Shown here piece after piece: positions 11,319-22,211 of a DNA stretch of 64,000 nt. The notes beneath the pieces were generated by a model, which was not told the origin of the DNA, ran no database searches, and worked only from the letters and a program-made list of their open reading frames with translations. Source of the DNA: Cryoendolithus antarcticus (taxonomy: Eukaryota > Ascomycota > Dothideomycetes > Cladosporiales > Cladosporiaceae); NCBI GenBank assembly GCA_002077065.1, contig NAJO01000049.1, positions 186,001 to 250,000 on the forward strand, read 5' to 3'. The number at the start of each line of letters is the position of its first letter. The first letter of the stretch is position 1. Position numbers and translations under genes: made by a program.

Positions 11319-11440
11319 GTGTCGTGGTTACACGAGGTTGGTGTGTGTGAGCTCGTGCAATCACGAACCGAGTCAGGCGTGGTGATCTCGTGTAATCACA
11401 AGTCGAAGTAGGCTTGTGGTCCCGTGCAATCAACACCTGT
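11319..11440. repeat. About 35-bp direct repeats upstream of the small gene
   Basis: Units begin at 11347, 11382 and 11416 with the core CTCGTG(C/T)AATCAC; the third reads CCCGTGCAATCA. A weaker related unit precedes at about 11319. The word GTGAGCTCGTG at 11347 also occurs at 11247, inside coding exon 1. The array lies 50-175 bp upstream of the start codon and could act in cis (inference). Confidence 0.7.
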
Positions 11441-12608
11441 GATCCGAATGTTGGCCTGACGATCACAAGTGAACGAGGCAGCCGTGATTAGACCGCGGCT
11501 GCTCCCGCCCTGCGGACTATTTGAACACTTCCAATCCCACTCCCCGCCACCTTCCACTCCTTCCTCAGTTTTCTGCATCTCAGTCTCCGGCCTCAGCAGC
11601 CACCTTTGCCGACGGGCGGCTTCGGAACCAATATGTCACGGCGGGCGGGGGGTACTGTTGGTCCATGAGGCCTTCAGGATGGACCCATCAGCTCCTTACG
11701 CAATTTGCGGGGGTCGTTGTGTGCTAGTACGTGGGCTCGCCGTTAGGACCTTCGGGTAATGGGCCACCGCAAGACTACGAGGGTCACATCCCCTCTTCAC
11801 TCGACCGCTCGATCAAGCTGCGTTCCAGTGGATCCAGTGAGTGGCGTCTCGCTGCGGCGCTTGCCTCTTTCTGCGTCAGTTGGATGTGCGGCGTCGTGGT
11901 GGGCTGCGGGACGGTGGAAACGATAGAAGTGCTGGCTTGAGATTCTGCTATGGGAGCTTTTGCGGTTCTTGGGTCTGGGGGCTGAGATGCGCTGGCACTT
12001 CGGTGCTGGCCTGCAACACCATTTTTTCATCATCATGCTGCCATGAGAGGTAGGATATGGAGAAGAAACTGGATGGGCTTTGACAATGAAATACTGCGCT
12101 CGTGGCCGCATTTGCTACTGCTACCGTTGTCATGGTGCCAACCCCGGGCGATATTCCGGTCATCTCCACGATGCGCCATGCGCATGATGAGTCAACTAGC
12201 ACGATATGGAAGGAGCGCATAATGCTCGAGGGACGATGCTGTAGAATTACAGCACTAGGATGAAGTGAAGTCGGCTGTCTAGCGCGACCATGGCTGCCAA
12301 GACAGCTGCTCTCCTCTCACGCGAGCCACCAGCAACCTCATAACAAGTAACAAGTCTTCGAACCGAAAGCACGCATCGGCTACAGCCTTACGAGCACAGT
12401 ACGCGAAGTATAGTCATCCACACATGGCAGCCGACATATAGAAAGACGATGGAGGTCGCATGCCGTCGCACCCTCAGACTAGCGGGATCCAGCACGAAAG
12501 ACAGTAGTCAGCCAAAGTGCGTCAGAGTAGAGGATTATCTTCTATGTCATTATGTCACCCAACAAATCTCCAGAACGCCTCGCTAAGTTCATACCTCTGC
12601 CGTTCTCA
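11441..12608. other. Intergenic, no supported gene
   Basis: About 1.2 kb between the small gene's promoter and the 3' end of the Bor1-like gene. The plus-strand frame 11731-11940 and the minus frame 11797-12111 have no recognisable domain, so I leave them unannotated. Confidence 0.4.
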
Positions 12609-14435
12609 TTACCTTCCCACCCTCGCAACGCCACGTTCCTCCACCTCAATGCCACTACTACTCCCACTTCCCGGCCCACCAATCCCCTTCTCCACATCCT
12701 CGCTCTCGCCTCCTTTCTCGCTTTCCCTTTCGACATCCTCCACTACTCTCATCCGCATCACACCTCCCGCTCCCTCCGAAGCAACAGAAGCCTGTCTTTC
12801 ATCCTCCTCGTCCTCTGGCGTCCCGTCCCGACACGCCCAACGGTCCACGTATCTGAGCGTCGCTTTACTCCAGATCCGGTTCATGGCGAGCAGTCGGAAG
12901 GGCACCAAAGCGATGATGATCACGGGGAATGCCGGGCCCGCGACCGTAAGCGTGACGATGAAGATCACAACCGTCATGATGATTTCGAAGAGTGTGTAAG
13001 CGTGTATAGCCCAGTAGCTCTTCACCCCGGCGGGCAGCTCAGGAAGTTCAGAAGGTGGAGTGAGCATGTGAAACGTGCGCTTCAGAATGGGATTCGAAGC
13101 GAGGGACTGCTGGCCCATGAATATGAAGAGTCCGGCTAGGACTGAGGTTGGTGTAAGACCGAGGACAAGCTGCAGCGGCGGGGCGATGAAAGCCAGAATC
13201 GCGCTGGCGTGCAGAAACGAGGACCAGCGTTGCTCGTAGACTCGTTGGACGGGCTCGTGGACTGTGCGTTCTAGACCGTATTTGTCCAGGACTGTCTTCT
13301 CGACGTGCTCGTCTTTCGCTGTGTGCATCAGACTCTCAGAATGTAGGGGTGCTTGCGGCAAGAGGCCGTTAGCTGGTGGGATCCCCAAGATTCCGCACAG
13401 TGCTGTGGTCAGGCCGAGTAGCACGATGTCGAGTGCGTAACCCGTTGGTTTCCGCGTCCCGAAGCGTTTGATCGTGCAGATGATGCTGCTTATCTCGTGG
13501 TCGAAGAAGAACAAGACTGTGATGATCGCGCCGGGCACCATGGCCGCGGCGATCCAAGGACCAGGGAGTTCCCAGAACTTGACGTAGAAGTGCGTGCGGC
13601 CTGGCAGCGATGGCTGGAAGGCTTTGCTACTGACCGGCAACGTGCCCTTGGGGATCCCTTCAAGCACGCCGACGTGCGGCATGCCGATGAAGAAGATGAT
13701 GCTTATCGCCGCGGCGTACTCGCGCAAACCCATGCGGATGTAGCGATGGAACAGAGGTTCCCAGGATTCGGCATAAGAGAGGAACAGAGCGAGGACGAAA
13801 GTCCCGATCGCGCTTATGATGGCGTATAAAAATGAGGCTATGGGGAGCTCGGTCTGCGCTCGTTGCAGTTCTTGCACGGCTTTGTGGAAGTAGATTATCG
13901 AGTTCAGCAGGCTGAAGATCTCACAGCTGAATTCCGTCACGTAGAGCATAGTCCACTCGTGCGCGTTGAAGATGGCGAGTAGGATGTGCATCCATCCCGA
14001 ATGGATCAGCGCCCATGCCATGAAGGACAGGAAGTCGACATGGAATGAGGTCTCGCATAGCGAGTAGATGTTCTCCGCCAACACCGAGAACGGGCCAGTG
14101 ACTCCCAGTATCGACAAAGGCTGAATCGAGAAGAGCGAGAAGATCACGCCGCAGAGCCCCGTGCTGAACACTACTTCAATGGTGCCCCAGTGCTTGCCCG
14201 TCTGGACGTAGAGATCTCCTGCGAATGTGAGGCCAGGCAGCAGGTTCGTGAAGAACACGTAGACGGCGCTCGCGAGCACGATTTGGTTGAAGACTGTCCA
14301 GTCTGAGGGATATCGTTCGAGCCAGTTCCTGCAGTCCTGGCCGATGAGTCGGAATGGTCGGAGGGTGCCATCTTTGCGGAAGCGTCCTGCGGTTTTGGAG
14401 ATCCAGCTTGGTCTCTTCTGCTTGGAGTCCTCCAT
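12609..14435 (-). CDS. BOR1: SLC4-family anion/borate exporter, Bor1-type
   Basis: A single 608-residue exon. It has about 12 hydrophobic segments and SLC4 landmarks: FTNLLPGLTFAGDLYVQTG near TM1, QPLSILGVTGPFSVLAENIY, the TM8-region LPGPWIAAAMVPGAIITVLFFFDHEISS and TALCGILGIPPANGLLPQAPLH. PTSVLAGLFIFMGQQSLASN and the NRIWSKATLRYVDRWA region follow. Yeast Bor1 exports borate across the plasma membrane and affects vacuole function; this protein matches its length (about 576) with an acidic, Gly-rich C-terminal tail of about 60 residues. Lack of introns is notable for a gene this long in the window. Transport direction is inferred from the family. Confidence 0.93.
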   Translation of the reverse strand: MEDSKQKRPSWISKTAGRFRKDGTLRPFRLIGQDCRNWLERYPSDWTVFNQIVLASAVYVFFTNLLPGLTFAGDLYVQTGKHWGTIEVVFSTGLCGVIFSLFSIQPLSILGVTGPFSVLAENIYSLCETSFHVDFLSFMAWALIHSGWMHILLAIFNAHEWTMLYVTEFSCEIFSLLNSIIYFHKAVQELQRAQTELPIASFLYAIISAIGTFVLALFLSYAESWEPLFHRYIRMGLREYAAAISIIFFIGMPHVGVLEGIPKGTLPVSSKAFQPSLPGRTHFYVKFWELPGPWIAAAMVPGAIITVLFFFDHEISSIICTIKRFGTRKPTGYALDIVLLGLTTALCGILGIPPANGLLPQAPLHSESLMHTAKDEHVEKTVLDKYGLERTVHEPVQRVYEQRWSSFLHASAILAFIAPPLQLVLGLTPTSVLAGLFIFMGQQSLASNPILKRTFHMLTPPSELPELPAGVKSYWAIHAYTLFEIIMTVVIFIVTLTVAGPAFPVIIIALVPFRLLAMNRIWSKATLRYVDRWACRDGTPEDEEDERQASVASEGAGGVMRMRVVEDVERESEKGGESEDVEKGIGGPGSGSSSGIEVEERGVARVGR

Positions 14436-15131
14436 ACTTCAGGTATCCCTCGAACTCTCGCTTAGGCCAAAACACAGGAATTTCTGCCAAGGCAGAACCT
14501 CTTATACTCATCTACCTCTCACTTCCCAACCTACTACTGCCACCTACGCGACAATACAGACCACGCGCCGGCAGATACGAAGTATACATGGCGAAGTTGT
14601 TTCAAGCGCCTTCTAACGGGCAGATACGGCGAATCGTTGGTAGCGGAGAGCGTGTAGCGCAAACTTTCGAAGCCAAGGTCGGACGTCACCACAAACTCTG
14701 GCAAATTCTCCCACGTGGTCGCGGCGTCATCTTGGCTGCACTGCCACTGTTGGGATGGAGACGACACGCGAATGGGGCAAGGAACCGCATGAGGGTGGGA
14801 AAGAAATCTCGTGAAGAAACTTGCGGACGCATTCGTGTTTAGAAGAGACTTGCGGGTGCGAAGTGCGACGAGGAGAGATACGCGGGTGAAGTCGAACTCG
14901 TCCCGCCATACCGCGCTCTACGACCTCAGCTTGTGACAGCAGTGTATCGTCTCTCTACCTCCAATTCTGAAGTCCTTCTGCTCCTTGTACAGCGACTCAT
15001 GCCTTCACTCCAGGATCACGCCTGGTATGCTAGACAGCCATGCTGTCCTCTGACCACATCTTTGCCCTCGGCGCCCATGCCGTCAAATGCCCAAACGCCA
15101 CGCTAAGTTCATTCTTGTCCCTCCTGACGCC
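14436..15131. other. Intergenic, promoter of the Bor1-like gene
   Basis: This region lies between the Bor1-like start and the Hat1 stop (both minus). Short open frames only; nothing recognised. Confidence 0.4.
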
Positions 15132-16688
15132 TCACTCGACCCTCGCCTTCTTCCCATTCGCCTTCGCCACCCCATTAGCCACAATCATCTCCTCGTCCTC
15201 CCCGTCCTCATCATCCTCCTCCACAACCTTCCGCTTCCTCACCCTCTTCTCCACAGCCGCCCCTCCATTCACATCCCCCTCCTCACCCTCCCTCTTCAGC
15301 CTCTCCTCAGCCTTCAGCACCCTCTCCAACATCGCACTATACCCCTGCACCACACTTTCAAGCGCACTGTCCAGCGCCTTCGCCCTCTCATCGCCCTCAA
15401 CCTGGATTAGCACGTCGCGGTTGAAGATGTAGAGTCGCTGCTTCACGTAGAGCCGCCAGAACCAGTAGGTCTTATCCTGCTCGTTCGTGCTGTGCTCTTT
15501 CTTCGTTAAGCGGGCTTTGGAGCGGTGCGTGGGTGGGATGAAGGAGAGGGTTTGCATTTCTACTAGGCGGTCGAATTGGCGGGATTGGAGTTTTGTTTCT
15601 TTGCGTATCCGTTCGCGGACCTCGAGGGGGACGATCAGGTGTGTGGGGATGTGGGCGGTGGGTTTCAGGTGGTCTGAGTGGATGTTGGTATTCACGCGTA
15701 GGGCGCTGAACTCTGGGGAGGTCTGGCGAAGGCGGAGCAGGTCTGAGAGGTCGCGCATGTCGTCGAAGGCTTCGTTTGGGTCTTCTACTGTGAGTTCGAG
15801 GACGTTTGGGGAGGTTGAGAGGTGGGTGTACATTGCGTGGTAGAGTTGGGAGCCGTGGGAGGCGCCTTGATAGGGTGGTAGGATGAGGAATTGCGAGATG
15901 CGCTCGCGGCTAGGAGTTTCTAAGAAGGACTCCAGGTGTGGAGAGTCGTTGAGGAGCGTCGGAAAGACGTCGGCGCCACGTGACAGCAATTGCTGGCGCA
16001 TTTTCTCCGGAGATTGCAGCAGTGCCATGTGCTCCGGTAGAGGGTCCTTACGGTCTGGTAGGGTGAAGATGCGGTAGGATGTGCCGAAGCCGATCAGGCT
16101 GTACGATGCCGGGGTTCCTCTGCACTCATACATCAGGTGAAGCTTCCAACGTGCGCCCTGCGTCTTGTCGCCTGCCACATCCACGATCGTGCCTCCCTCG
16201 ATGAACATTGGCACGAGCGCCTGCACATTCGCCAGTATGCGCTCTGCTAGACTATCATTCACATCCGAGACCCAGACCTCGTACTTCACGCCATCCCTCG
16301 TATAGCTGTGCGTCAACTCGCCAGGCGGCCGTTCTGGCGACTCAATTCCCACCGAGTCAAGCCCAGAGAATGCACATTCCGGCAGGAAGTCTTCGAGTGC
16401 GGCCTTGATGTCGGTTGGCTCAACGCCTGCAGATGATGGGAACTTCTCTTCCCAGGTGACCTCGAGCTTCGGTTGCAGGTCGAACTTCTGAAGGCGCAAA
16501 TTGATCGCGAGGCCTTGATAGCCGAAGATCGATTCCTCTTCACCGAAGATGGGATATGTGAAGGCTGGCTTGAAGGTTTCATCGTGGCCTTGCAGGTGGA
16601 AGGTGAAGCATTCATTGCTGTTGCTCGACCATTCCGCGACTTGCTCCTCGATCGTTTCCGAGTCGACGCCGCTGTCTTCCGCGTCCAT
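15132..16688 (-). CDS. HAT1: Histone acetyltransferase type B catalytic subunit Hat1
   Basis: A single 518-residue exon. The N-terminal Hat1 domain shows CFTFHLQGHDETFKPAFTYP, IFGYQGLAINLRL and FLPECAF. The GNAT core contains ISQFLILPPYQGASHGSQLY, whose QGASHG loop binds the pyrophosphate of acetyl-CoA. SPNVLELTVEDPNEAFDDMRD includes the acidic catalytic region. Hat1 with Hat2 acetylates Lys5/12 of newly made histone H4 before chromatin deposition. The C-terminus has KRVRKRK, a likely nuclear localisation signal, followed by an acidic stretch and a second basic cluster (GKKARVE). It is longer than yeast Hat1 (374) mainly through this tail. Confidence 0.95.
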   Translation of the reverse strand: MDAEDSGVDSETIEEQVAEWSSNSNECFTFHLQGHDETFKPAFTYPIFGEEESIFGYQGLAINLRLQKFDLQPKLEVTWEEKFPSSAGVEPTDIKAALEDFLPECAFSGLDSVGIESPERPPGELTHSYTRDGVKYEVWVSDVNDSLAERILANVQALVPMFIEGGTIVDVAGDKTQGARWKLHLMYECRGTPASYSLIGFGTSYRIFTLPDRKDPLPEHMALLQSPEKMRQQLLSRGADVFPTLLNDSPHLESFLETPSRERISQFLILPPYQGASHGSQLYHAMYTHLSTSPNVLELTVEDPNEAFDDMRDLSDLLRLRQTSPEFSALRVNTNIHSDHLKPTAHIPTHLIVPLEVRERIRKETKLQSRQFDRLVEMQTLSFIPPTHRSKARLTKKEHSTNEQDKTYWFWRLYVKQRLYIFNRDVLIQVEGDERAKALDSALESVVQGYSAMLERVLKAEERLKREGEEGDVNGGAAVEKRVRKRKVVEEDDEDGEDEEMIVANGVAKANGKKARVE

Positions 16689-17389
16689 GGTTGACGATTG
16701 GAAGTGTGATGGGTGAGTGGTGTGTGTACGGTTGCGATCGAATAACGTTAGGTAGTAGCTAAAGTGATCTGCACTCTAGGCGCGTCGCGTGTCGGCGATT
16801 TGACGCGAAGAACACTCATCTGTAGAAGTGTTGTCGTTGATACTTCGCGCGACTGAGCACCCCCTCGCGTACTTGGTGACAGACAAGTCTTGCAATTGAT
16901 GCTCTTGCCGCAGATACTCTCGGCGATCGCTACTCGCACGTTTATGATCTCAGGCTCTTTCTGTGGTTCCATTGTCAAGCGTAAACGCCTGATCGAGACT
17001 TGGAGCAGGAACGATGAGTGTATGTCTTGGCAGCACGGACTTGTTTGCTGAGCGCTTCACGACTGCATATGTATCAATCGCTTCACTTGTCGGAGAATGT
17101 CGGTAGAGTAAAGGGGCACTCCTTCACACGGATCACTACTACTCGTCGTGCGTACACTCCCGCCGATCTAAGTTCCAGCTTTCACATATTTCGATATCAA
17201 GATCTCGAACCCGACCCGATCAAACACTGCGGCAAGGGCTTACTCAAGGGATCTCACCTGAGACTGTAGCCGAAAGCTTTGGACGACACATTGCGTTCTG
17301 GAGCGCCAACGAAGATGCACTGAAGACTTCGAAGAGTCTGTCTGTAGGGGTAACGAAGCCCTGATCCTGAATCTCACGCAACCGCAAAG
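16689..17389. other. Intergenic, divergent promoter of Hat1 and the ZIP transporter
   Basis: About 700 bp. A short minus-strand frame starting at an ATG near 16972 shows no family features and is treated as non-coding or, at most, an upstream ORF of Hat1. Confidence 0.4.
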
Positions 17390-18741
17390 ATGTGGAGCGG
17401 ATTCTTTACTCTCCTGCTGCTATGTATCATAATGGGTGGCGCGTATGTGCCCTTGACTTGATCGCTGCGACTTTGACATAGCTAAGACTCGACAGATCAT
17501 TCGGCGCCGGGATATTGCCACTCACACTGTCCCTATCGCCACGACAGCTACGACTTATCACTGCACTGGGCACTGGAGTTCTGGTCGGGACAGCACTGAT
17601 CGTGATCATTCCGGAAGGCGTCGAGACGCTATACAGCGCTTCTCAGCTTGGCCATGCACATAGCACGAGATCGCTGGCATCAAGTCCCGTTGCTGGGCGC
17701 CAGAGTACGCATCCTGCCACATGTTTAGTCACCGTGAGGCAGTCCGATGAGTCCATCCCAGAACTCGGTATCTTTCCTCGCGATACGGATGATGAGGTAT
17801 TCGGGCACAATGACCCGTTCGACGAAGGAGGCGAGTTCTACACCGGACCGGACGATGGCTTCGACGTCAAGACGGACGACCCTTCCGATGAGCACGAAGG
17901 TGGCGACGACCCCATCTTCCCACCTTCTCACGAAGACAAGACGATCCCACCAGGAAGCTCCGAGCACAACAGCAACCCGAATCACCACGACCCACACACC
18001 TACCTAGCCTTCTCCCTGACCACAGGCTTCCTTCTAATGTACCTCCTCGACGTGCTCCCGCAGCATATCCACCGCGCCTCAACCCCAACATCCCTCCAAA
18101 TCAACCTTCCCCATCTCGGCCTGACTCGCACAGCAACAGAAGAACCCGAGACACCCACTCTTCCTGGCTTCTCTGCTTCCTCTGCACAATCGTCAACATC
18201 AACAACTACCCTCGGCCTCTTAATCCACGCCCTAGCAGACGGCATAGCTCTCGGCGCCTCCTCGACCAGCCCCTCAACCTCAAAACTCAAACTCGTCATC
18301 TTCCTGGCGCTCATGCTGCATAAAGCCCCCGCAGCATTTGGCTTGACCGCCATCCTCCTCCGACAAGGTCTCAGTAAACGCGCCGCCCGCGCCCATCTGA
18401 TCGCCTTCTCCGCCGCCGCTCCAGTCGGCGCTCTAGCGACTTTCGCCCTCTCAATGGGCTTCCGCTGGGGAGACGACGAAGGCGGCTTGACGACGGGCGT
18501 GCTGCTCTGTTTCAGCGGGGGGACGTTCTTGTACGTTGCTGTGCATGCGCTTGGGGAGGTAGGGAAGGGTGGGCATGAACATGGAGGCGGGTATGAGGCC
18601 GTCGGGTTTGGTGACTTTGGCATGGAGGGTGGGACGATGCCGGCGAGGAGGGATGAAGGAGGCGGGTTAGCGGAAATTGGAGCAGTGGTGCTGGGAATGG
18701 TTGTGCCTTTTGTGGCGCAGCTGGGTGGGCATGGGCATTGA
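17390..18741 (+). CDS. ZIP-family metal transporter (SLC39A9/Zip9-like)
   Basis: Exons 17390-17442 and 17496-18741 with a 53-nt intron (GC|A) give 432 aa. The first exon encodes the first membrane helix (MWSGFFTLLLLCIIMGGA). GTGVLVGTALIVIIPEGVETL is the TM2 signature of the Zip9 group. A long acidic, His-containing loop (residues about 90-170) follows, as in many ZIPs. The metal-site helices are present: LLIHALADGIALGAS (His-x-x-x-Asp-Gly) and MLHKAPAAFGL (His-Lys-x-Pro). A Gly/His-rich loop precedes the last helix. ZIP proteins move Zn2+ or other divalent cations into the cytosol; Zip9 relatives act in the Golgi or plasma membrane. The metal is inferred. Confidence 0.92.
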
Positions 18742-18885
18742 TGTAGAAGTACGGATAGAACATTCGTAACCATTAAGTCCGAAGGCAGCTGCTCTATGGT
18801 AGTGTACAGATGTCATTAGATCGTGAGTAATACATACAAGTCCCCATCTATGCCGCCCGAAGCCTGCCAATGCATACCGACGTGT

Positions 18886-19855
18886 TCATTCCCGCCACTC
18901 CTCCAGCTCAAGCCCACAGACCTCCAGCCGCCTCTGCGCAAAATCTCCATACAATTTCGTCCACGTCCAATCTGCATCCTTGTTCCTCGGGCGTGCAGCG
19001 AACTTCATACTCCACGGCGCATCGTACTCGGGTCCAGGTAACAGCGGGTCGGAGAAGCGAATATAAGCCGTATCCTCTAGCCAGGCCGTGGCGTTGAAGG
19101 AGCCCTTGGAAAAGTCATGAAGCCCACCGATAGAGCGAATGAGTGTATTCGGCAAAGTTAGGGAAGCGTTCTCTGACGCTGCTAAGCGAGATACAAGCGT
19201 AAGGTCATTGGCCGCCACGCCGGCTCCTTCGCTTATACTCGCTGTCCCGTTCTCCAGAACGCCATACGCCAGCACCTCATCCAGCCTCGCAGCATCTACC
19301 ACGATCCCCGGACTCTGTAACATCATCACTCTTTCCAGATCTCCCATCCAGGCCCCATCATCTTTGTCTTCCACCGGCCGTAGCTCGACCCCGAATCTCC
19401 GTGCCCCTCGCCTCATCACCCGTCTACTGATCTCGAGCTCAAAGTCCCCGCCCTTCCCCTCTTTCGCCCACGACCGCGGGAAGACCAGGATCCGTCGCGC
19501 TGGGGAGCGTAAGCGGTGTAAGTCCGCGAAGATTTGGATGGAGGAGCAGACTTCGAAGTGTGTGCGCGGGTGTTGGAGGTGGGCGAGACGGGTCCAGTCG
19601 GGTGTGCCTTCTGCTGGGGAGGATTGGGAGAGCGTGGGGTTGTGGGAGGTGGGGTGCAGAGGGCGGAGAGAGGTGCGGAGATTGGCTATGGTGTGTTGTT
19701 GGAGGGTGTAGCCTGAGAGGAAGAGGGCGAGGGTTATAAGTGATACTGGGAGAGTGTCAGAGTGGATTCGACTGTGCGATCTGCCGTGGGGACTCACTGA
19801 TTATAGTACTCAAGAGTACTGAGACTTGAGACTGAGATAGGAGGATGCGGCCCAT
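18886..19855 (-). CDS. Type II membrane protein, GT8/Gnt1-like glycosyltransferase relative
   Basis: Exon 1 19855-19798 and exon 2 19745-18886 with a 52-nt intron (A|TA) give 305 aa. The N-terminus (LLSTIIISLITLALFLSGYTL) is a signal anchor, placing the rest in the Golgi or ER lumen. FEVCSSIQIFADLHRL and RRILVFPRSWAKE resemble the start of fungal GT8/Gnt1-like proteins. AYIRFSDPLLPGP and WTKLYGDFAQRRLEVCGLEL match their ending. The expected central Asp-x-Asp metal motif is not evident: the matching place reads PGIVVDAARLDEVL. The protein is also short. It may be a diverged or non-catalytic member. Several N-glycosylation sites (NGT, NAS, NAT) fit a luminal domain. Confidence 0.6.
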
Positions 19856-20088
19856 TGTACGTCGATTATTGGAGCCATAGGCAGTCTAGACGTAGGTGTG
19901 TAATGTTCGAGGAATATCGCAAGATGACGCAAGAGTGCAGTATAATATTTACGTTGGTATGGCAACAGCGATCAAGCTTTGCGCCTGCTTCAACTTTAGC
20001 CATTGCGTCGGGTCGAAATATCTACCACAGTTTGCAAGACCATTGCTCGGTACTATCGAGGCATGGCCTAAGCGACCTCATCACCGCC

Positions 20089-20808
20089 ATGGCCCACGCC
20101 CCCGATGCCAAGCGCGCCCTCGACGAGCGCGGCTACACCGGCACCCTTCTCCACGGCGACAACCCGCTCAAACTCTTCGAAAAGCCCGTCCGCGACCGCA
20201 TCGTAGACTCCTACTACTGGAAAGAGCAGTGCTTCGGCCTCAACGCCGCCACTCTGCTAGACCGCGCCGTAGAGCTGACCTTCATCGGCGGCACGTATGG
20301 CATCGCGCAGAAACCTACACCCTTCTTGTGTTTGGCGTTCAAGATGCTGCAGCTGCTGCCGGAGAGGGAGGTAGTGATGTTCTATTTGCAGCAGGCGGGG
20401 GAGGAGTATAAGTATTTGAGGGCGCTGGCGGCGTTTTATGTGAGGTTGGCTTGGGAGAAGGATGAGGATGTTTATGTTACGTTGGAGCCTTATTTGAGTG
20501 ATGCGAGGAAGTTGAAGAGGAGGACGAGGGAGGGCTGGGCGTTGACGTATGTGGATGAGTTTGTGGATGATTTGTTGTGCAAGACGAGGGTTTGTGCTAC
20601 TACGCTGCCGAAGATTAATCCGAGGGGGTTCTTGGAGGATGAGGATAGGATTGAGGCGAGGGTTAGTGCGCTGGGAGAGGAGCTGGAGGAGATGGGGGGG
20701 AGTGAGGGGAAGGATGGGGATGGAGTGGAAGAGGTCGGTGAGATGAGATTGAGTGGCAACAATGAGAGCGAGGACAGTGATGACGATGTTGAGATGAATG
20801 GAGGTTGA
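20089..20808 (+). CDS. PRP38: Pre-mRNA splicing factor Prp38
   Basis: The ATG at 20089 is chosen because the family begins shortly before NPLKLFEKPVRDRI; the frame stays open upstream but without conserved sequence. The 239-residue length equals yeast Prp38 (242). Hallmarks are SYYWKEQCFGLNAATLLDRA, TFIGGTYGIAQKPTPFLCLAFKMLQL, EYKYLRALAAFYVRL and FVDDLLCKTRVC...LPKINPRGFLED. Prp38 is a tri-snRNP/B-complex component needed for spliceosome activation in the nucleus. The C-terminus is an acidic tail (SEDSDDDVEM). The gene is divergent from the GT8-like gene with only 233 bp between starts. Confidence 0.96.
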   Translation: MAHAPDAKRALDERGYTGTLLHGDNPLKLFEKPVRDRIVDSYYWKEQCFGLNAATLLDRAVELTFIGGTYGIAQKPTPFLCLAFKMLQLLPEREVVMFYLQQAGEEYKYLRALAAFYVRLAWEKDEDVYVTLEPYLSDARKLKRRTREGWALTYVDEFVDDLLCKTRVCATTLPKINPRGFLEDEDRIEARVSALGEELEEMGGSEGKDGDGVEEVGEMRLSGNNESEDSDDDVEMNGG

Positions 20809-20915
20809 GAGTTAATGGAACGACGAGCCGACGAACTCCACTTGGATACTGGTCTCCGTCGTAGTCGTACAAATCAGGAACTCTGCGGTTCGGTCGTTAT
20901 TAGATACCTGCAACC

Positions 20916-21784
20916 TCAGAGGTGCTTCTGGAACCACTTCAGCACCAACTCGTACCCACGCCAAAAGTCAAGCTCGACCTCCGAGTCACTAAGATCGCCA
21001 CGTGCTGCCATCCAGCCATGCACCACCTTAGGGAAATGATGGAACTCATGCTCGACCTTCAGTGCTGGCTGGAAGTCCGCGTACTCGCTCTCTGGCTCGT
21101 CCTTCGAGCACAGCGCCAGTACCGGCACGGACATCTCCTCCGCGACCTTCGCTCCAGGGAAGCCAGGGTGCAACATTGCACAGGCCTTGAACTGTGTGTC
21201 TTTGCCAACGGCGTATGGCGCGATCTCAGGAGCAATGTGATCAGTGGAACAGGAGATGGGAAACACGAAAGCACAGATCCGACTTACCCAACCTCCCCAG
21301 CAATACCCAACAATCCCCCAACTCTCAATCTCAGGCCACTGCTGCTTGAACTGAACCATCAGCTCATCAATTTTCTTCAGCGTCTTCTCCCGGCCTCCGG
21401 GTCCCGAACAAAACTCATCCATGGCATCCTCATCCGCCGGTCCGTCCATTGGCATCCAGCTCAAGGATGCTGGCTTGCCATCGAAGAAGTCTGGCATGAA
21501 GATCCGGAAGTGCTGGGCTAGGTAGTCGGCGCCTTGGAGGATCTGGCCGCTGTAGCCGAAGATGTCGTAGAGGATTAGGAGAGCACGTTTGGGAGTGTCT
21601 GGCGAGGTTGACGAGGTGTCTATAACGGTAAACGTCACGCGATGGGCGCAAGATGGATAGCATGGGATATCTTACAGACTTTCGCCCCCGCGACTTCGAT
21701 GAATGTGCCTTTGTTGTCGTATGGCGGGCCAATGATGGGAGGATTTGAGCAGCAAGCTGCTGAGGGAGTGAAGCAGGAAGCCAT
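20916..21784 (-). CDS. Dienelactone hydrolase family protein
   Basis: Exons 21784-21676, 21619-21288 and 21224-20916 give 249 aa; introns are 56 and 63 nt. The N-terminus has ACCSNPPIIGPPYDNKGTFIEVAG, typical of fungal DLH proteins. LLILYDIFGYSGQILQGADYLA and FMPDFFDGKPASLSW follow. The nucleophile elbow is GYCWGG, with Cys as catalytic nucleophile; VLALCSKDEPES would carry the Asp and KVVHGWMAARGD the His. These enzymes hydrolyse dienelactones or related esters in the cytosol. Intron 2 is 63 nt, in frame and stop-free, so retention would insert 21 residues directly after the elbow. The spliced form matches the family better. Confidence 0.9.
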
Positions 21785-22211
21785 GGTGACACTGTTCGTG
21801 ATGGACTGTGGATTGGGTTCTTCAGGACTGCTCGGAACGACCGCTACACCTCCCACGATATATGTGCGTTCACGCCGACTACTCAAGCTACTTGGCAGCC
21901 AGGCAGCACCAGGCAGCTGGCAGCTGCTGCAGGCTCCCCAGTCAGGAGAGAACATGGCATGAGGTGCGCTCCGGGCCGCATTACCGAGCTTTCCATCACA
22001 CCATGTTAAGACCACGCAGGAGCTGTCGTAATACAGATCTCGACGACCGCAGTCGCCAATCAAAGCTTCCTCGAGACGAGGATCTGCGTCAGTCGCTCTG
22101 GACGTCCCGCAATATTTCACTTCAACTACCCCGGGCGATCACAGCTCAAGCACGTACACGGGTTCACAACTTCAGCAGGAGCAAGATCATTGCTAAACAA
22201 TTGTGCGTACA
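21785..22211. other. Intergenic spacer
   Basis: About 430 bp between the dienelactone hydrolase start and the interrupted hypothetical gene. No feature is recognised. Confidence 0.4.

Noticed and set aside
10821..11440. CRISPR-like array
   Set aside because: The repeats are contiguous and degenerate without unique spacers, and the genome is eukaryotic; they are minisatellites.
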